Assembly: GCF_032854445.1 (NCBI RefSeq)
Contig: NC_088295.1
Location: forward strand, 1,304,501-1,368,500
Length of the DNA stretch: 64,000 bases
Direction: 5' to 3'
Source of the DNA: Liolophura sinensis
Taxonomy: Eukaryota > Mollusca > Polyplacophora > Chitonida > Chitonidae
Below the pieces are notes generated by a model. The model worked only from the letters and a program-made list of their open reading frames with translations, was not told the DNA's origin and did no database searches. Position numbers and translations under genes: made by a program. Shown piece by piece: positions 60,555 through 64,000 of this stretch; position 1 is the stretch's first letter; each line of letters begins with the position of its first letter.

Positions 60555-61320
60555 CTGCAATTCTGGCTGTGGACGGAGGTTGTACAGAGTTTTAGTACTT
60601 GAACAATTTACTCAGAGGGAGGTTGTACAGAGCTATAGCATTACAGCAATAGTACACCACAACCATCTCAGAGGGAGGGAGGATTACAACAGCCTTCTCA
60701 GAGGGTGGTTGTACAGTAATAGTATACAACAACCTTCTCAGAGGAAAGGTTGTACAATTATAGCATTAAAACAACCTTCTCAGAGTGGTTGCACAGTTAT
60801 AGCATTCCAACAACCTTCTCAGAGGGCTGTTGTACAGCAATAATATACCACAACCTTCTCAGACGGCATATGCACAGTTATTACATTACAACGTCCTTCT
60901 CAGAGGGCCGTTGTACAGTAATAGTATACAACAACCATCTCAGAGTGGGGTTATACAGTAACAGTATACAAAAACCTTCTCAGAGGGCAGTTGCACAGTT
61001 ATAGCATTACAACAGCCATCTCTGAAGGCGGTTGTACAGTAATAATATACAACAACCTTCTCGGAGGGGGGTTGTACAGTTATAGCATTATAACAACCTT
61101 CTTAGAGGGCGGTTGTACAGTAGTAATATACAACAACCTTCTCCGAGGGAGGTTGTACAAAGTTATAGCATCAAACAACCCTTTCAGTGCGAGGATGTAG
61201 ACCTACAGGGCTGTACTGAGTTACAGCATTACAACAACGTACACAAGGGGAGGTTGTGAGGAGTTTATACAACCTCATGACAACCTCTGTAGGTGCTAGT
61301 TGTACAGAGCTACAGCATCA
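60555..61320. repeat. Diverged tandem array, about 40-45 bp unit, about 16 copies
   Basis: Units share ACAACCTTCTCAGAGGG, GGTTGTACAG and TATAGCATTACA or TAATAGTATACA. The half-units CAACC and GGTTG are inverted, so each unit can fold into a small hairpin (ACAACC...GGTTGT). ORFs at 60523-61200 derive from the array. Confidence 0.85.
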
Positions 61321-62060
61321 GATTGTCCCTTTTGAACACTGATTCCTTCACTTTCCAGCCTGTGACTGTAAGACATAGCTGGATTTACTAGGATCTGTAT
61401 TAAAGGTCAAATATAGTTACTCCCATTCTTCAACATTTCCACATGTTTGCAAGGCGCTTATTCAAGCATATTCTGAAGCATTATTCTGTGCTGACTTATA
61501 AATGATGCTTTTTGAAGCTATGAAATTGGCCAATCTGACCAATACGGTTTTGTCTCCAAAATCAAATTATAAATGTGCATAAATTGTCCTAAAATTTGGT
61601 CTTTCATACGTAAAAAGGTTGAGGAATAAGGGTATTTATCAGGGTATGTGTGAATGAAATAGCGCAGCCTATAAAACTGTTTATCAACACATACAGGCCT
61701 GTAGCATGTCCAGTTCCAATGTGGAACGAGCATATCAGCAAAACTCCACTTGATCACGTTCTATAACATTTTCTGGCTAAACGGTCTCTCTCACTCATCT
61801 ACAGTCTGAAGGCAGATTGTAGTCATTATGTACCTCATTCAAACAATTAACTTAACAACGGTAACAAGGAAATCTGCAAATTGTGAGGCGGTGACATGAA
61901 TTGTTTGTTTTTCTCTAGTGGAGGACAGAAAAATGCTGGTTTCTCATTGGTCATGACAGGAATTATACTGTATTAACGTCTGAATTCTCAGGGAGACCAT
62001 GCATCTCACAAAGCTGTCAGGAAGTTATGCTTGACACTGTAGGAGTGTTGTTAATAAAAA
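61321..62060. other. Unique sequence
   Basis: No gene is recognised. The 79-codon minus-strand frame at 61518-61757 lacks splice or family support. Confidence 0.45.
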
Positions 62061-63085
62061 CAGATCCAGGTGTGTACCTGACTATTCCTTGGTCAATCAC
62101 AACGTTATGGCAGAGATCCAGGCGTGTACCTGACTATTGCTTGGTCAATCACAACGTTATGGCAGAGATCCAGGCATGTACCTGACTACTGCTTGGTCAA
62201 TCACAACGTTATGGCAGAGATGCAGGCGTGTACCGGACTATTGCTTGGTCAATCACAACGTTATGGCAGGATCCAGGCGTGTACCTGACTACTGCTTGGT
62301 CAATCACAACGTTATGGCAGAGATCCAGGCATGTACCGGACTAGTGCTTGGTCAATCACAACGTTATGGCAGAGATCCAGGCGTGTACCTGACTATTGAT
62401 CCAGGCGTGTACCTGACTACTGCTTGCTCAATCACAACGTTATGGCAGAGATCCAGGCGTGTACCGGACTATTCCTTGGTCAATCACAAGCGTTATGGCA
62501 GAGACCCAGGCATGTACCTGACTATTCCTTGCTCAATCACAACGTTATGGCAGAGGTCCAGGCATGTACCTGACTATTGCTTGGTCAATCACAACGTTAT
62601 GGCAGAGATCCAGGCGTGTACCTGACTATTGATCCAGGCGTGTACCTGACTACTGCTTGGTCAATCACAACGTTATGGCAGAGATCCAGGCATGTACCTG
62701 ACTATTGCTTGGTCAATCACAACGTTATGGCAGAGATCCAGGCGTGCACCTGACTATTGCTTGGTCAATCACAACGTTATGGCAGAGATCCAGGCGTGCA
62801 CCTGACTATTGCTTGGTCAATCACAACGTTATGGCAGAGATCCAGGCATGTACCTGACTACTGCTTGGTCAATCACAACGTTATGGCAGAGATCCAGGCG
62901 TGTACCTGACTATTGCTTGGTCAATCACAACGTTATGGCAGAGATCCAGGCGTGTAACTGACTATTGCTTGGTCAATCACAACGTTATGGGAGAAATCCA
63001 GGCGTCTACCTGACTATTCCTTGGTCAATTATGGCAGAAATCCTTGTGTGTACCTGACTATTGCTTGGTCAATCACAACATCATG
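62061..63085. repeat. 52-bp tandem array, about 19 copies
   Basis: The unit contains GATCCAGGCGTGTACCTGAC, TATTGCTTGGTCAATCACAA and CGTTATGGCAGA. Two identical 22-bp partial units (at about 62395 and 62630, GATCCAGGCGTGTACCTGAC directly repeated) sit in a matching context, so a block of about five units was duplicated. Confidence 0.95.
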
Positions 63086-63589
63086 GCAGCTTAGTAAGAC
63101 ACAACAGCATGGCCTTGTTTGAAGGGGATTAGACAAATCACTGCAAAACTAACTATTTTCAACTCCAACAAAAAACACACTGGAGAGGTTAGTAATTAGG
63201 GGAGATAACAGGTGTTTGGTCCAGGGATGTCAAATGCTTGGTGTAGTGTACATTGAGCCAACAAGGGGTTGAACATTGTTAATGCGTATGCTGTGATAAG
63301 GGCACCAGGTAATGGGGCACTGGTGCTCTCAGCAAGGCACTTGTTGGACAAGCCAATGTGACAATACCACTAAGCTCTACATGCAGACGTTATGCATGGA
63401 GCTGACAAACCTATAAATTCTCAATCTGCTATCATAATGGTCTCAATGTCTTAATGTACGCTAATTTTACTTTGAATGTAACTATTTTTGCCCCAGCCAT
63501 CTAAAAACTCTCTTACTGATGAATAACCACAGTTAACACAGTATGTTAAGTATGTCTCTTGATGCCACACATAATCTGAGCCAGATGCC
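63086..63589. other. Unique sequence
   Basis: No gene or repeat is recognised. Confidence 0.45.
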
Positions 63590-63682
63590 CAGTAACCTCG
63601 TACCCTGATACCCAGTAACCTCGTACCCTGATAGCCAGTAACCTCGTACCCAGATACCCAGTAACCTCGTACCCTGATAGCC
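63590..63682. repeat. 23-bp tandem array, about 4 copies
   Basis: CCAGTAACCTCGTACCCTGA followed by TAC or TAG repeats, with high identity. Confidence 0.9.
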
Positions 63683-63909
63683 ACCATTTTGTTATGGAAC
63701 AGAATGTAAATTTCTTCAGCATTGTATCATAAACATGCTGTCAGGACGATATCTAAGGAGTTCAGACAATTCCCATTTGATACGTGGAGAGAGGGTGAAA
63801 ATACTACTCCTATCATATCAATCAAAGATTTTGCCACCAAATGTTCCAAAGTGAGTCTATTTGTACATTATTTAACCAGATAATGTACTATTTTCAAGCA
63901 TTAAATTAT

Positions 63910-64000
63910 GATATATGGGATACTGGAAAATGGTAATTGTGGGACAAAGTACTGGGAAATGGTCATTGTGGGACAAAGTACTGGAAAATGGTCATTGTGG
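63910..64000. repeat. Start of a 29-bp tandem array running off the window
   Basis: TACTGGAAAATGGTCATTGT plus GGGACAAAG, three copies before the window ends. The array probably continues. Confidence 0.85.

Noticed and set aside
61518..61757. 79-codon minus-strand ORF
   Set aside because: No family features, no splice support and no upstream V-ATPase resemblance.

Overview
This window is eukaryotic nuclear DNA, most likely from a lophotrochozoan and probably a mollusc. Four genes have phase-consistent introns with GT-AG borders. There is an antistasin-type protein gene, there are tRNA-derived SINEs with A and B boxes, and there are decayed Ty3/gypsy and non-LTR retroelements. The phylum is inferred from this combination and was not tested by any search. 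By eye, roughly two fifths of the window is tandem arrays with units of about 16-128 bp. Most long open frames are by-products of arrays whose period divides by three.

Layout. 1-4600: SINE (534-801, 13-bp target-site duplication) and two arrays. 4932-12173 (+): antistasin-like gene, exons 4932-5024, 6802-6963, 7836-7991 and short last exon 12160-12173; its introns are packed with arrays, two of which start at its own splice donors. 15420-23055 (-): NUDT1/MTH1-type 8-oxo-dGTPase in three exons, with a 3.9-kb 53-bp array and a 1.8-kb 47-bp array in its first intron. 24100-29000: LINE fragment, then a broken Ty3/gypsy element (-) whose RNase H, integrase and pol-tail coding sequence has itself been tandemly amplified. 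30145-45821 (+): complete COP9 signalosome subunit 1 (GPS1/CSN1), 14 coding exons, 482 aa, with SINE, inverted-repeat elements and a 3.5-kb 72-bp array in its introns. 48300-50110: two adjoining 27-bp arrays. 52939-58990 (-): last four exons of V-ATPase V0 subunit a, with 79-bp and 128-bp arrays in the introns. 59650-64000: further arrays and no recognised gene.

The genes belong to unrelated housekeeping or secreted functions and form no operon or pathway. The unifying feature is the behaviour of the arrays. Several start exactly at an exon-intron border and carry the border inside the repeat unit: antistasin exon 1 donor, NUDT1 exon 1 donor, V-ATPase donor (with 72 nt of coding sequence), CSN1 exon 10 acceptor, and more weakly the antistasin exon 2 donor. 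This multiplies splice sites next to real exons. In the antistasin and V-ATPase cases the geometry keeps reading frame, so alternative protein forms are possible. This is the most interesting signal in the window and can be tested with RNA reads.
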